From positions 1 to 61,115 of the forward strand of contig CAIYDX010000415.1 of the NCBI GenBank assembly GCA_903925005.1: DNA of 61,115 nucleotides. The letters are read 5' to 3'. Both the position numbers and the translations under genes were made by a program. Below the pieces are notes generated by a model that saw nothing but the letters and a program-made list of their open reading frames with translations, did no database searches and was not told the DNA's origin. The DNA is from an uncultured Geobacteraceae bacterium (GTDB taxonomy: Bacteria; Desulfobacterota; Desulfuromonadia; Geobacterales; Pseudopelobacteraceae). Positions 36,408 through 45,501 of the stretch are shown here, piece by piece (position 1 is the stretch's first letter; every line of letters begins with the position of its first letter).

Positions 36408-37687
36408 AAATATCCGGCTATGGCTTCCATGTGCCGCTCCGTGGCCCCGCCGTTATCCCGCAACAGTTTCAAACCATTTTGTCCCAGGATTCTACGCAGC
36501 TCGGAACTGGTAATCAGAGCCCGGCAGGCGGTGGTTAATTCATCCGGCGTCTGGATCTGGATTCCGGCACCGTACTGCAGGAGCAGTGCCTCTATCTCCC
36601 GGAAATTGCCCATATGTGGGCCAAAAACGCTCGGTACGCCGACAGACGCAGGTTCAAGGAGGTTGTGCCCGCCGAACGGCACCAGGCTGCCGCCGACATA
36701 GGCAAAATCGGCCAGGGCATACAGATTCATCATTTCGCCGATAGTATCTACCAGCAATACTTCCCCATGGCGCAGCAAAGCATCATCAGTGAGGGCCGTT
36801 CTTCTCCGGAAGCGCAGTCCGGCTTTTTCAAGCAGTGTTGCTATTTCCGCTGCTCGCTCAGTGTGCCTCGGCACAAGCACGAGGAACAGGTTGTCCATCT
36901 GGGCAGACAGCTCCTTATAGGTCGAAATAACGTACTGCTCTTCACCGTCACGGGTGCTGCCGGCAGTCAAAACGCAGCAGTCAGCAGGGATCTTGTAACT
37001 GGCGCGCAGCTGTTTTCGTTCAACGTCATTAACCTGCCGAAAAGGGATGTCGTTTTTGAGGTTGCCGGTAACCCGTACTGTTTCCGGATCTGCTCCGATA
37101 GCGGCAATGCGCTCGCGACCGACTTCAGACTGCATGCAGATAGTCGAAAAACAGCGCAGGGAGGGGCGGAAAAACCAGCTGAATTTCAGATATTGTTTGA
37201 ACGAACGGTCCGAAATGCGGCCGTTGGCCAGCAGCAGCGGAATGCCTCTTCTGGCGGCTTCATGGGAGAAATTGGGCCAAATTTCGGTTTCCATTATGAT
37301 GATGATGCGCGGTTTGACGGAACTTAGAATAGCACGCACCGAGGGAAGGAAATCAAAGGGGAAGTAGAGGCAGAGGTCAACCTCCGGAAATCCGCCAGCA
37401 GTAGTTTTCCCGGTTTCAGTCGTGCTCGATACAACGATGGCATGGTTTGGATAACGGCAGCGGAGCGCTTTTAAAAGCGGTCTGGCCGCAATGGCTTCAC
37501 CAACCGAGACGGCGTGAAGCCATATAACCTGGCGACCGGCAATTTTAGCCAGCCGGCTCCGCGGGACAAAACCGAAACGTTCGGCTGTCGCCAACGGCCA
37601 TCCAAGTTTGAGAGACCGGCCTATATTGAACAGGAAAACCGGAATGAACAGAAGAATGGAGAGTATGTTGTAGATGAAATAGAACAT
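36404..37687 (-). CDS. waaA: 3-deoxy-D-manno-octulosonic acid transferase
   Basis: The 427-residue Kdo transferase (GT30) has an N-terminal membrane anchor (FYFIYNILSILLFIPVFLF), the family-defining WLHAVSVGEAIAARPLLKAL with the catalytic Glu, PRIIIIMETEIWPNF, and the C-terminal VGGSLVPFGGHNLLEPASVGVP donor site. It adds Kdo to lipid IVA at the cytoplasmic face. It is coupled to lpxK by a four-base overlap. Confidence 0.95.
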   Translation of the reverse strand: MFYFIYNILSILLFIPVFLFNIGRSLKLGWPLATAERFGFVPRSRLAKIAGRQVIWLHAVSVGEAIAARPLLKALRCRYPNHAIVVSSTTETGKTTAGGFPEVDLCLYFPFDFLPSVRAILSSVKPRIIIIMETEIWPNFSHEAARRGIPLLLANGRISDRSFKQYLKFSWFFRPSLRCFSTICMQSEVGRERIAAIGADPETVRVTGNLKNDIPFRQVNDVERKQLRASYKIPADCCVLTAGSTRDGEEQYVISTYKELSAQMDNLFLVLVPRHTERAAEIATLLEKAGLRFRRRTALTDDALLRHGEVLLVDTIGEMMNLYALADFAYVGGSLVPFGGHNLLEPASVGVPSVFGPHMGNFREIEALLLQYGAGIQIQTPDELTTACRALITSSELRRILGQNGLKLLRDNGGATERHMEAIAGYL

Positions 37688-37695
37688 GAACCGGA

Positions 37696-38457
37696 CTATG
37701 ATTCTGCTGAAAGCGTTTCATCCCGGTCAAGCTTCAGCAGGTAGTATAAGGTAACCGCCATAAGGTGAACCATTCCCCACGCCCAGAGATTGTCGCTCAG
37801 GAAATGCCCCCCCTGGGCTATGCGGGCAACACTCATCATCAGGCCAAAGCATACCCCCCCCATCAGCCAGAGACGTGCAACTCCGGGTTTATTGCGACGA
37901 TATATGAAAAAAGGCGCAGTCATGAAAAATGCTGCGGAAGAGTGCCCGGATGGAAATGAACGCCCTCCATGAGCTACCCCTTTCTGCCATGGCTGCAGAA
38001 ATCCCTTTTTGCCGCCAAGCTGAACGACTTCCCGTGGCCTCGGCCGCCCCCAGTACTCCTTGAATATAACATTTACAACCAGTCCCGGACCAAGTGTGAG
38101 AAGGAGAACAAGAAAAATCCCCGGAGAAATCCAGCTGCGACGTTGTTTGTACACGCCGCCGATGATGGCGGCGGCCAATCCGCACAGGCCCAGGCCGATC
38201 GATGGTACTCTATCCAGCAGATACAGAAAGTGCCACGGCTGTTGATCTCCGATCGGCCATTTCCCGTCGAAACAGAACAGTCCCGACAGCTTCAGGTCGG
38301 CACCGGTAACGGCAATCACGATAGTTGCCATTACAAGAAAGATGACAGGAAGGGCGAAATCTCGGGCTTTAGTAAGTTTGAAGTTGTTTTCTGCGTGTTT
38401 TGAGCAGGAAACAACTTCATTAACGCACTTATCCTGTTTATCAGGGCTCATGTTCAT
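37696..38457 (-). CDS. PAP2-family membrane phosphatase in the lipid A operon
   Basis: A 253-residue membrane protein with five or six hydrophobic segments and all three PAP2 motifs: KEYWGRPRPRE, PSGHSSAA and SVARIAQGGHFLSD. Such enzymes remove or transfer phosphate at the periplasmic side of the membrane. Position between waaA and the acyltransferase gene suggests a lipid A phosphatase (LpxE-like) or undecaprenyl-diphosphate phosphatase. ATG overlaps the upstream gene's TGA; AGGAGA precedes it. Confidence 0.85.
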   Translation of the reverse strand: MNMSPDKQDKCVNEVVSCSKHAENNFKLTKARDFALPVIFLVMATIVIAVTGADLKLSGLFCFDGKWPIGDQQPWHFLYLLDRVPSIGLGLCGLAAAIIGGVYKQRRSWISPGIFLVLLLTLGPGLVVNVIFKEYWGRPRPREVVQLGGKKGFLQPWQKGVAHGGRSFPSGHSSAAFFMTAPFFIYRRNKPGVARLWLMGGVCFGLMMSVARIAQGGHFLSDNLWAWGMVHLMAVTLYYLLKLDRDETLSAES

Positions 38458-39368
38458 ATCTGTTCTCCTGCCCGTTTCCAGCGGCGATGTACCCAGTACC
38501 AGTCCGCCGGATGAGCGCAGACAAACTCTTCAAGATAGTTGGACAAAGCCTGGATATCACGCCTGACGCCGTCTTCGGAGAGATCACCGCATAGTGTGTA
38601 CTCCGGGAGGAACGTAAGAACGTGTCGGTCATTGTCGCGGTATCCGAAAACAGGAACAATCGGCGCTCTGGTTTTATGAGCAATTACCACGGGGGCCTTG
38701 TTGGCCCATGCTCTTCTGCCCAGAAACTCGATCAGGGCGCCGTTATCCTCAAACACGGCCTGATCGGTCAGCATACCGATGACCCCTTTGCCTTTAAGAA
38801 CGCTCAGAATCGGTCGCAGGGCGGCCTTGTTGTCGATGACCTTATTACCGTAGCCCATCCTCATTTTTTCGACGATTGTTTCGAGATATGGATTTTTCTG
38901 CTTTCGGGCTATTGCCCAGACATTCTCATCAAGATGCTGCTTGAAGGAGAGCGATATCAGTTCCCAGTTGCCGCAATGGCCGCTGACGCAGAGTACACCG
39001 TTACCCTTTTCCTTGGCGTGTTTGAAGTTGTCGAGACCATTTACCGTCATCGAATCTATCAATACATCACCTTTACCATGATACAGACGACATATTTCAA
39101 CGATGGAGATCCCCAGGTTCATAAATGTTGCCAGAGCGATTTCCTCGGCGGTTTCAAACGTGCCTGTCCAGGACGGATGGGCTTTCATGTAGGGGAGCGC
39201 CTGCCTGATGTTGTCGATTGCAATCGTGCGGCGTGAATGAAGGATATTAAACAGAAATCTGCCGATATTTTTACCGATCCGGCTTGATTGAGAGCGGGGA
39301 AGCGCGGCAACAAACATGGTAAACAGATAAAAGAGCGTCGCCTGTGCCAGCCAGATGATCTTTTTCAT
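38454..39368 (-). CDS. lpxL: Lipid A late acyltransferase (LpxL/HtrB family)
   Basis: A 304-residue inner-membrane acyltransferase. The N-terminal membrane anchor (IIWLAQATLFYLFTMFVAAL) precedes the HX4D-type catalytic site, visible as SGHCGNWELI (His with Glu, as in LpxL) and DQAVFEDNGALIEFLG. It adds a secondary acyl chain to Kdo-lipid A. Which chain, and so LpxL or LpxM, cannot be told. Both its ends overlap neighbours by four bases (ATGA). Confidence 0.87.
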   Translation of the reverse strand: MKKIIWLAQATLFYLFTMFVAALPRSQSSRIGKNIGRFLFNILHSRRTIAIDNIRQALPYMKAHPSWTGTFETAEEIALATFMNLGISIVEICRLYHGKGDVLIDSMTVNGLDNFKHAKEKGNGVLCVSGHCGNWELISLSFKQHLDENVWAIARKQKNPYLETIVEKMRMGYGNKVIDNKAALRPILSVLKGKGVIGMLTDQAVFEDNGALIEFLGRRAWANKAPVVIAHKTRAPIVPVFGYRDNDRHVLTFLPEYTLCGDLSEDGVRRDIQALSNYLEEFVCAHPADWYWVHRRWKRAGEQI

Positions 39369-40549
39369 TGCGGGGCCTCGGGTAATCCCTCATGCATTTC
39401 GTCTGAAATGCCGCATAACGCTAGAGCAAGACGAGCGACATGTGCCGATGCCCCTCCACGCCCCAGCTTTGCGCGTACTTCTCCCAGTTTCTGTTCGATT
39501 GCGGCATGATAAGCAGTGTCGGTGAGCAGCATTTCAATTTCGGCGGCAATAGCCGTAGGATTTGCCTGCTCTTGTATCAGCTCACGGACCACGGTTTCGC
39601 CTGCGACAATATTGCAGAGGCCGATATTGTCTATCTTTACCAGCCGCTTGGCAAGCTGGTAGGTTAGCGGTGAAAGCTTGTAGATGATCACCATCGGCGT
39701 GCCCACCAGGGCGATTTCGAGAGTTACCGTACCGGAAACGGAAATCACGGCATCACATGCCCGGATCATGTCGTGAATCCGTTCACGCGTGATTGTGGCG
39801 TTGATATTGGCGGCAGCGAGCAACGGAACAATATCGTCACTCTGGAGAGTTGATGCCAAAGGCAGAATAAACTGGATATCCGGAAACCGCTCTTTCAGTT
39901 TGCCGGCAGCGGCAATTATCACCGGCAGAAGCCGCTCGATTTCGTTGCGCCGGCTTCCGGGAAAGAGGCCGACAATTTTTCTTGATGGGTCGAGATTGAA
40001 GCTTGCTGCCGCGTCAAAACGATTCAGGGCCACTTTGACCAGGTCAAGCATCGGGTGCCCAACGAAGGTGACCGGCACTCCGGCTTTCTGGTAGAAGGGC
40101 GCTTCGAAGGGGAGAATAACAGCCATGTGGTCAACAAGGCGGGCGATCTTTTTTACTCGTCCCTGCCGCCAGGCCCAGATCTGCGGGCTGATGTAGTACA
40201 GTACTTTCACGCCGGCTTTTTTGGCAACCTTGGCCAGTCGCAGGTTGAAACCGGGATAGTCGATCAGGATCAGCAGATCGGGGGATTCGTTCAGAACGAT
40301 CTTTTTCAGTTTCAGGAAGGCCGATGAAATCACGTCGAAGTGTTTAATCACTTCTACCAGTCCGACGACCGCCATATCGCTTGAATCGACAAGAATTTCG
40401 ACTCCCGCTTCGCACATGCGGGCGCCGCCGATTCCAAAAAAATGCAGATCAGGGGCAAGCTTCAGGGTCTCATTGACGAGGTCGGCGCCGTAGATGTCGC
40501 CGGATGCCTCGCCGGCCACGATCATGATGCGACATGGATTGCTAGCCAA
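39365..40549 (-). CDS. lpxB: Lipid-A-disaccharide synthase
   Basis: The 394-residue GT19 enzyme joins UDP-2,3-diacyl-glucosamine (or its diamino analogue) with lipid X. RIMIVAGEASGDIYGADLV opens the protein, then FGIGGARMCEAG, DYPGFNLRLAKVAKKAGVKVLYYISPQIWAWR, FVGHPMLD and LFPGSRRNEIERLLPV. The start codon is TTG at 40549; a start at the internal ATG would remove conserved residues. It overlaps gnnB by eight bases. Confidence 0.94.
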   Translation of the reverse strand: MASNPCRIMIVAGEASGDIYGADLVNETLKLAPDLHFFGIGGARMCEAGVEILVDSSDMAVVGLVEVIKHFDVISSAFLKLKKIVLNESPDLLILIDYPGFNLRLAKVAKKAGVKVLYYISPQIWAWRQGRVKKIARLVDHMAVILPFEAPFYQKAGVPVTFVGHPMLDLVKVALNRFDAAASFNLDPSRKIVGLFPGSRRNEIERLLPVIIAAAGKLKERFPDIQFILPLASTLQSDDIVPLLAAANINATITRERIHDMIRACDAVISVSGTVTLEIALVGTPMVIIYKLSPLTYQLAKRLVKIDNIGLCNIVAGETVVRELIQEQANPTAIAAEIEMLLTDTAYHAAIEQKLGEVRAKLGRGGASAHVARLALALCGISDEMHEGLPEAPQ

Positions 40550-41637
40550 CCAGCGCCTCTCGAATCGTCTGCGCTACCAGGCGGACCGATTCGTCCGTCA
40601 TCTCCGGGTAAACTGGCAACGACATGCAGCGACTGGCCACATCTTCGGCGACCGGAAGTGTGATACCGGCGTATGCACTCGCAAAGACATCCTGTTTGTG
40701 AAGCGGGATAGGGTAGTAGACGGCGGAAGAGATCTGTTTTTCGGAAAGCGTTGCCATGATTGCATCGCGGCGGTCAGTCAACAGGGTATACTGGTGATAC
40801 ACGTGTACCCCTTTGTTGTCTTCATACGGCACGGTAGCAATGTCGCCAAGCAGTTCGGAGTATAGGTGGGCTACACGCCGTCTCCCGTTGTTGAACTCGT
40901 CAATGCGCCGGAGCTTGACCCGCAGGATAGCCGCCTGTATATCGTCGAGACGGCTGTTGAAACCGATGACGCTGTGGTGATAGCGCACCCGACTGCCATG
41001 GTTGCGCAGCACCTTGATCTGTTCGGCCAGCTCTTCGCTTGCACAGGTGATCAGACCGCCGTCACCGTAACAGCCAAGATTCTTGCTGGGGAAGAAGCTG
41101 AAACAGCCGAGCGCTCCGAGGGTCCCGGTCATTTTGCCACCCGCCGCTGCGCCGAACGACTGCGCGCAGTCTTCGATAAGCGTAAGTTGGTGCTTGTCGC
41201 AGACCGCTTTGATCGGCGCCATATCAGCCGGTTGTCCGAAGAGGTGGACCGGAATAAGCGCTTTGGTGCGAGGGGTAATGGCCGCTTCAATCAATGCAGG
41301 GTCAATGTTGAAGGTCTTCGGATCGATATCGACAAAAACCGGGGTGGCTCCCGCGTAACAGATCGCTTCCGCAGTCGCAATAAAAGTGAAGGGGGTGGTG
41401 ATCACCTCATCACCAGGTTTGATCCCTGCCGCCAGTTATGGCAAGCTGCAGTGCGTCAGTTCCCGAAGCGCAGGATATGGCATGTTTGGCGCCCAGATAT
41501 GTCGCGGTCTCCTGCTCGAAGGCGGTTACGTTCGGCCCCAGGATAAACTGGGTGCTCTCGATTGCATCGAGAACTGCCTTGTCGATCTCGGTTTTCAATG
41601 TATGATATTGAGTTTTAAGATCCACCATTGGAATCAT
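40542..41637 (-). pseudogene. gnnB: gnnB-like DegT/DnrJ aminotransferase, broken by a one-base frameshift
   Basis: Two frames make one PLP aminotransferase. The N-terminal part (from 41637) reads MIPMVDLKTQYHTLKTEIDK to ALQLAIT, then goes out of frame and stops. The rest (to 40542) resumes at PGDEVITTPFTFIATAEAI without loss. Removing one G from GGCGGC (C pair at 41432-41433 on the plus strand) restores a 364-residue protein. The PLP lysine is intact in FFPSKNLGCYGDGG. GnnB with GnnA makes UDP-2-acetamido-3-amino-glucose for amide-linked lipid A. The start overlaps gnnA by four bases. The break may be a sequencing error or a recent mutation. Confidence 0.83.
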
Positions 41638-42578
41638 GAAGGTCTCCTGTCAAGACTGAGATTGATTTTAAGCGCCGTTTCCAACGCCATTCTGCCGTCA
41701 CGTCCACTTACAGCTGGTGCTTTACCTTCGCGTATCGCGGTCAGAAACGATTCGATTTCGTTCCTCAGAGCATCAGCCTCGCCTAGTTCCCGCTCATCAA
41801 CCTTAACGTTGGGAACGCCTGGAAACAGCTCACCGCTCCCTTTCTGGGCGACCAGCATCTTACGGTTCTGGAAATCAAGAGTGATATATGCGTTGCGCTG
41901 GAAAATACGCATCTTCCGCTCGCTCTTCAAGCTGATGCGGCTGGCGGTGACGTTGGCTACGCAGCCGTTTTCAAAGAGAATACGGGCATTGGCGATGTCT
42001 TCCTCGCCGGTAAAGACCGGCGCTCCGACTGCATCGACCCGCTTGACGGAAGATTTGACAATATGCTGAATTATTTCTATATCGTGGATCATCAGGTCAA
42101 GGACCACGTTCACATCGGTGCCGCGCGGCTTGAAGGGGGCGATGCGAACCGACTCGATAAAAAGCGGTTCCTGGAGCACGCCGTCAAGTGCCTGAAGAAC
42201 AGGGTTAAAGCGTTCAAGATGCCCCACCTGAAAAACAACCTTGTTCTTTTCCGCCAATGCTATCAGCTCATCAGCTTCCTCAATCGTGACAGTAATCGGC
42301 TTTTCGATCAGAACATGCACTCCGGCAGCCAGAAAGTCACGTGCCACGGCATGGTGGAACTGCGTGGGTACGACAACGCTGACTGCGTCCACTTTGCCGA
42401 TAAGGTCTCTATGGTCGCTGAATGCTTCCGTCCCAAGCGCCGCGGCAATCTCGGCCGCCCGCTTCCGGTCGCTATCGACGACACCGACCAGTTCGACATC
42501 CTGTATCGCGGCATATTTCTGGGCATGAAAATTTCCCAGGTAGCCAACACCTATGACGGCAGTTTTTAATTTGCTCAT
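41634..42578 (-). CDS. gnnA: UDP-GlcNAc 3-dehydrogenase (Gfo/Idh/MocA family)
   Basis: A 314-residue NAD-dependent oxidoreductase: GVGYLGNFHAQKYA binds NAD, VLIEKPITVTIEEAD has the catalytic EKP, followed by FQVGHLERFNPVLQ and DLMIHDIEII. Its position directly between lpxA and the aminotransferase matches the gnnA-gnnB arrangement of Acidithiobacillus ferrooxidans, where GnnA oxidises C3 of UDP-GlcNAc before transamination. The function is inferred from that context. Both ends overlap neighbours by four bases. Confidence 0.85.
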   Translation of the reverse strand: MSKLKTAVIGVGYLGNFHAQKYAAIQDVELVGVVDSDRKRAAEIAAALGTEAFSDHRDLIGKVDAVSVVVPTQFHHAVARDFLAAGVHVLIEKPITVTIEEADELIALAEKNKVVFQVGHLERFNPVLQALDGVLQEPLFIESVRIAPFKPRGTDVNVVLDLMIHDIEIIQHIVKSSVKRVDAVGAPVFTGEEDIANARILFENGCVANVTASRISLKSERKMRIFQRNAYITLDFQNRKMLVAQKGSGELFPGVPNVKVDERELGEADALRNEIESFLTAIREGKAPAVSGRDGRMALETALKINLSLDRRPS

Positions 42579-43354
42579 CCTTTGCAGAACCCGCGTTGAG
42601 TCGAATCGATAAACGCCAGCAGGTAATCGACCTCAGGGCAGTTAGTGATTTCAATCCTGATGCGCTCTATAGCATCGGGAAGCTTCAAATCGGCCATAAA
42701 CAGAGTCTTATATGCCGTTTTCAGGTTGGTGATGGTCTCTTCGGAAAAACCGCGCCGTTTGAGACCGATCAGGTTGAGGCCGCGCAGTTTAGCTTCCCTT
42801 TTGCTGGAAGTTGCAATCGTAAAGGGGAGGATGTCCATGCCGACCATGGTGCCGCCACCTACCATGGCATTCATTCCGATGCGTGAAAACTGATGTACCG
42901 CTACCAGACCACCGATGATGACATTGTCCTCGACGGTAACATGACCTGCCAAGGTTGCAACGTTGGCCATAACGATGCCGTTTCCGATGACACAATCATG
43001 AGCAACGTGCGAATATGCCATGAAAAGGTTGTTGCTGCCGACAACCGTCTCGGCGTGGCCGGTGACGGTGCCGCGATGGATGGTGGCAAACTCGCGTACC
43101 ATGTTGTTGTTGCCGAGTCTGGTCCAGCACTCTTCGCCTTTATACTTGAGGTCCTGGGGCGGAGCTCCGACCGATGACTGTGGGAATATCTGATTGTTTT
43201 CGCCGATTTCGGTCCAGTCACCAACGATCGCATGAGCGCCGATCGAGGTCCCTTTGCCGATAGTGACATGTTTGCCGATAATGGCGTATGGACCTACTTC
43301 TACGTCTGTGGCAAGTGTTGCGGTTGAATCTATTATTGCAGTCGGATGGATCAT
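42575..43354 (-). CDS. lpxA: UDP-N-acetylglucosamine acyltransferase
   Basis: The 259-residue left-handed beta-helix enzyme starts lipid A synthesis by transferring a hydroxyacyl chain from ACP. Hexapeptide repeats run from HPTAIIDSTATL to about 190. The catalytic His is in MAYSHVAHDC, with QDLKY and TIHRGTV nearby and LKRRGFSEETI in the helical C-terminus. With gnnA and gnnB downstream, it may use the 3-amino substrate and form an amide bond. Which substrate it prefers cannot be read from sequence alone. Confidence 0.95.
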   Translation of the reverse strand: MIHPTAIIDSTATLATDVEVGPYAIIGKHVTIGKGTSIGAHAIVGDWTEIGENNQIFPQSSVGAPPQDLKYKGEECWTRLGNNNMVREFATIHRGTVTGHAETVVGSNNLFMAYSHVAHDCVIGNGIVMANVATLAGHVTVEDNVIIGGLVAVHQFSRIGMNAMVGGGTMVGMDILPFTIATSSKREAKLRGLNLIGLKRRGFSEETITNLKTAYKTLFMADLKLPDAIERIRIEITNCPEVDYLLAFIDSTQRGFCKG

Positions 43355-43398
43355 GATGTTTCTCCAGTACGTCTCCCTGCTGAAAAGGAGATTTGATG

Positions 43399-43842
43399 TT
43401 ATTTTGGTGAATCCGCAAATGTTGCTTTAAGATCCGCCTCGGTCACCAGCGCGTCGCCGACAAATGCTTTGCCGGCGACCCCCCAGATTCCCCTTCTGTT
43501 CATTGTTGTCGTAACCTCAATACGAAGTTGATCACCGGGAGATACCGGCTTGCGGAAGCGGGCATTGTCAATTGCCAGAAAGTAGGTAACCTTGTTGCGT
43601 GTTGCTTCATCCGAAGCCAGATACGCCATGATGCCTGCTACCTGTGCCATTGCTTCGATAATCAGGACGCCCGGCATGACCGGGTGGCCGGGAAAATGGC
43701 CAGGGAAAAAGGGTTCATTGATCGTAACATTTTTTATTCCTACGCACCTTGTTCCATGTTCCACTTCTATAATCCGGTCAACCATCAGAAAGGGGAAGCG
43801 ATGCGGAAGGATCTTCATGATCTCGTTGACATCCAATTGCAT
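43399..43842 (-). CDS. fabZ: 3-hydroxyacyl-ACP dehydratase FabZ
   Basis: A 147-residue hot-dog enzyme of fatty acid synthesis. ILPHRFPFLMVDRIIE contains the catalytic His, and FPGHFPGHPVMPGVLIIEAMAQ the catalytic Glu. It dehydrates 3-hydroxyacyl-ACP and so competes with LpxA and LpxD for hydroxyacyl donors, which explains the shared operon. It lies two bases after lpxD. Confidence 0.97.
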   Translation of the reverse strand: MQLDVNEIMKILPHRFPFLMVDRIIEVEHGTRCVGIKNVTINEPFFPGHFPGHPVMPGVLIIEAMAQVAGIMAYLASDEATRNKVTYFLAIDNARFRKPVSPGDQLRIEVTTTMNRRGIWGVAGKAFVGDALVTEADLKATFADSPK

Positions 43843-43843
43843 A

Positions 43844-44896
43844 TTAACTCTCCTGATTAAACTGATTCAATTTTGATTCAAGCTCTGCAACCCGTTTCTC
43901 AAGGGCGGCAACCGTTTTCTTTATTTCCGGCAGACGGGGCACGACCATGGCCGATTTCAGCCATTCCTTGTGCGGCATCGTTGGTGATCCGCTATAGGCC
44001 GCGTTGGCAGGCAGCGAACTCGGCACACCGGACTGAGCGCCGACTAGGACATTGTCTCCAATCGTGAGATGGCCGGCAACTCCGACCTGTCCGGCCAGTG
44101 TCACATGGTTTCCGATTTTGGTGCTGCCGGATATGCCTACTTGAGACACAATCATGCAGTCTTCACCTATCTGACAGTTGTGAGCTATCTGCACCAGGTT
44201 GTCGAGCTTCGTACCGTGCCCGATTCGTGTTACATCGACGGCGGCCCTGTCTATGCAACAGTTCGCCCCGATTTCCACCTCATCCTCTAAAATTACGATG
44301 CCGATCTGCGGGATACGGTAGTAGCCGCTGCCGTCCGGCGCATATCCGAAACCGTCGGAACCGATCACGGCCCCCGGCTGAACGATGCAGCGGCTGCCGA
44401 TACGGCAGCGCTCGCGGACAACCGCGTTAGCATGGATGGTGCAATCATCGCCGATAATTACGTTATCGTATAGTACCGCACCTGGAAAGATAACCGTGCG
44501 TGCGCCGATGACAACATTTTTTCCGATGCAGGCTCCCGGATAAATGCTGGTTCCCGCTCCGATAGTGGCCGTTTCGTTGACGATTGCTGCCGGAAGTATT
44601 CCCAGCACTTCGTGCGGCGATGTGTAGAAAAGTGTCAGCAGTTTGGCAAAGCAGAGATACGGGTTTGCCACTTCAATGGCGGTCCGGCCATAGCGCTCGC
44701 CGCCGGGTGACATTAAAACCGCGCCGGCGGATGTTTCCGCAACTTTGGCAGCATATTTGGGGTTTGCGAGAAACGTCAGCGCGTCGGGGCCGGCGGTTTC
44801 AAGGGTTCCCAAACAAGAGATTGCAACAGCCCCGTCCCCACGCACGACTCCACCTAAATACTCGGCAAGTTCTGTAACTGTTCGTGTGAGTGTCAT
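43844..44896 (-). CDS. lpxD: UDP-3-O-acylglucosamine N-acyltransferase
   Basis: The 350-residue enzyme adds the second hydroxyacyl chain. A uridine-binding N-terminal domain ([17 protein letters not shown], about 5-100) precedes the hexapeptide-repeat beta-helix (about 105-310), which includes [11 protein letters not shown] and [15 protein letters not shown] with the catalytic His. The C-terminal helix ([19 protein letters not shown]) is a coiled coil. Start at 44896 fits the family; ATG at 44920 would overlap ompH by 20 bases. Confidence 0.95.
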   Translation of the reverse strand: MTLTRTVTELAEYLGGVVRGDGAVAISCLGTLETAGPDALTFLANPKYAAKVAETSAGAVLMSPGGERYGRTAIEVANPYLCFAKLLTLFYTSPHEVLGILPAAIVNETATIGAGTSIYPGACIGKNVVIGARTVIFPGAVLYDNVIIGDDCTIHANAVVRERCRIGSRCIVQPGAVIGSDGFGYAPDGSGYYRIPQIGIVILEDEVEIGANCCIDRAAVDVTRIGHGTKLDNLVQIAHNCQIGEDCMIVSQVGISGSTKIGNHVTLAGQVGVAGHLTIGDNVLVGAQSGVPSSLPANAAYSGSPTMPHKEWLKSAMVVPRLPEIKKTVAALEKRVAELESKLNQFNQES

Positions 44897-44900
44897 AACG

Positions 44901-45416
44901 CTACTTTTTCCGGGTCGCATTGAAGAGTTTCAACACCTCTTCGGTCAGATCAACCTTTTCGTCGACAAACATCATGCTTTCGTTTTTGACAAAGATGAAG
45001 GTGTAGCCTTTCTGGCGACCGTACTCCTTAACAACTTTTTCCATCCCTTCCAGAATTCTCCTGGTCAGCTCTTCATCCTTGCCCTGCAGTTCGTCTTGAG
45101 CATCTTTGGTGAACCGTTGAAAATCCTTTAGTTTGTTCTGATAATCCTTTTCTTTTGAGGCGCGGGTGGAATCGGAGAGCAGCATGCCCTGTTTTTCCAG
45201 CTCATCTTTCAACTTTCTGAGTTCTTCCTGTTTTACGTTGATCTCGTCCTGGTACCTTTTGACTTTGGCGGCCAGCTGCTCCTTGGCTTCTTTTCCGGCC
45301 TCGGAACCGTTCAGTGCGCGTTGCATGTCGATATAACCCAGTTTAAGATCAGCTGCAAAAACAGATGTTGACGCAATGCATGCTGCTACGATACCTGCCA
45401 GAATTACCCGTTTCAT
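44901..45416 (-). CDS. Periplasmic chaperone OmpH/Skp
   Basis: A 171-residue protein with a signal peptide (about 1-21, [14 protein letters not shown]), then [21 protein letters not shown], typical of OmpH/Skp. A long charged helix pair (about 40-110) forms the tentacles that hold unfolded outer-membrane proteins. It lies between bamA and lpxD, as in many Proteobacteria, and hands proteins to BamA. Confidence 0.93.
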   Translation of the reverse strand: MKRVILAGIVAACIASTSVFAADLKLGYIDMQRALNGSEAGKEAKEQLAAKVKRYQDEINVKQEELRKLKDELEKQGMLLSDSTRASKEKDYQNKLKDFQRFTKDAQDELQGKDEELTRRILEGMEKVVKEYGRQKGYTFIFVKNESMMFVDEKVDLTEEVLKLFNATRKK

Positions 45417-45467
45417 GAAAACTTCTCCTTTTATTGGTTGTGGGCAATCAGCCCTGAAATCTTTAAG

Positions 45468-45487
45468 CCTCCCTTGACAAGGGGAGG
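45468..45487. repeat. Small CCTCCCTT hairpin between bamA and ompH
   Basis: CCTCCCTT and AAGGGGAGG flank GAC as a short inverted repeat in the 85-base gap. It lies on the message between two operon genes and lacks a T run, so it may be a processing or mRNA-stability site rather than a terminator. Confidence 0.45.
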
Positions 45488-45501
45488 TATGAAGGGGTTA
45501 G

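Noticed and set aside
41430-41440. Programmed frameshift in gnnB
   Set aside because: There is no slippery heptamer or following pseudoknot, and aminotransferases of this family are not known to use one; mutation or read error is simpler.
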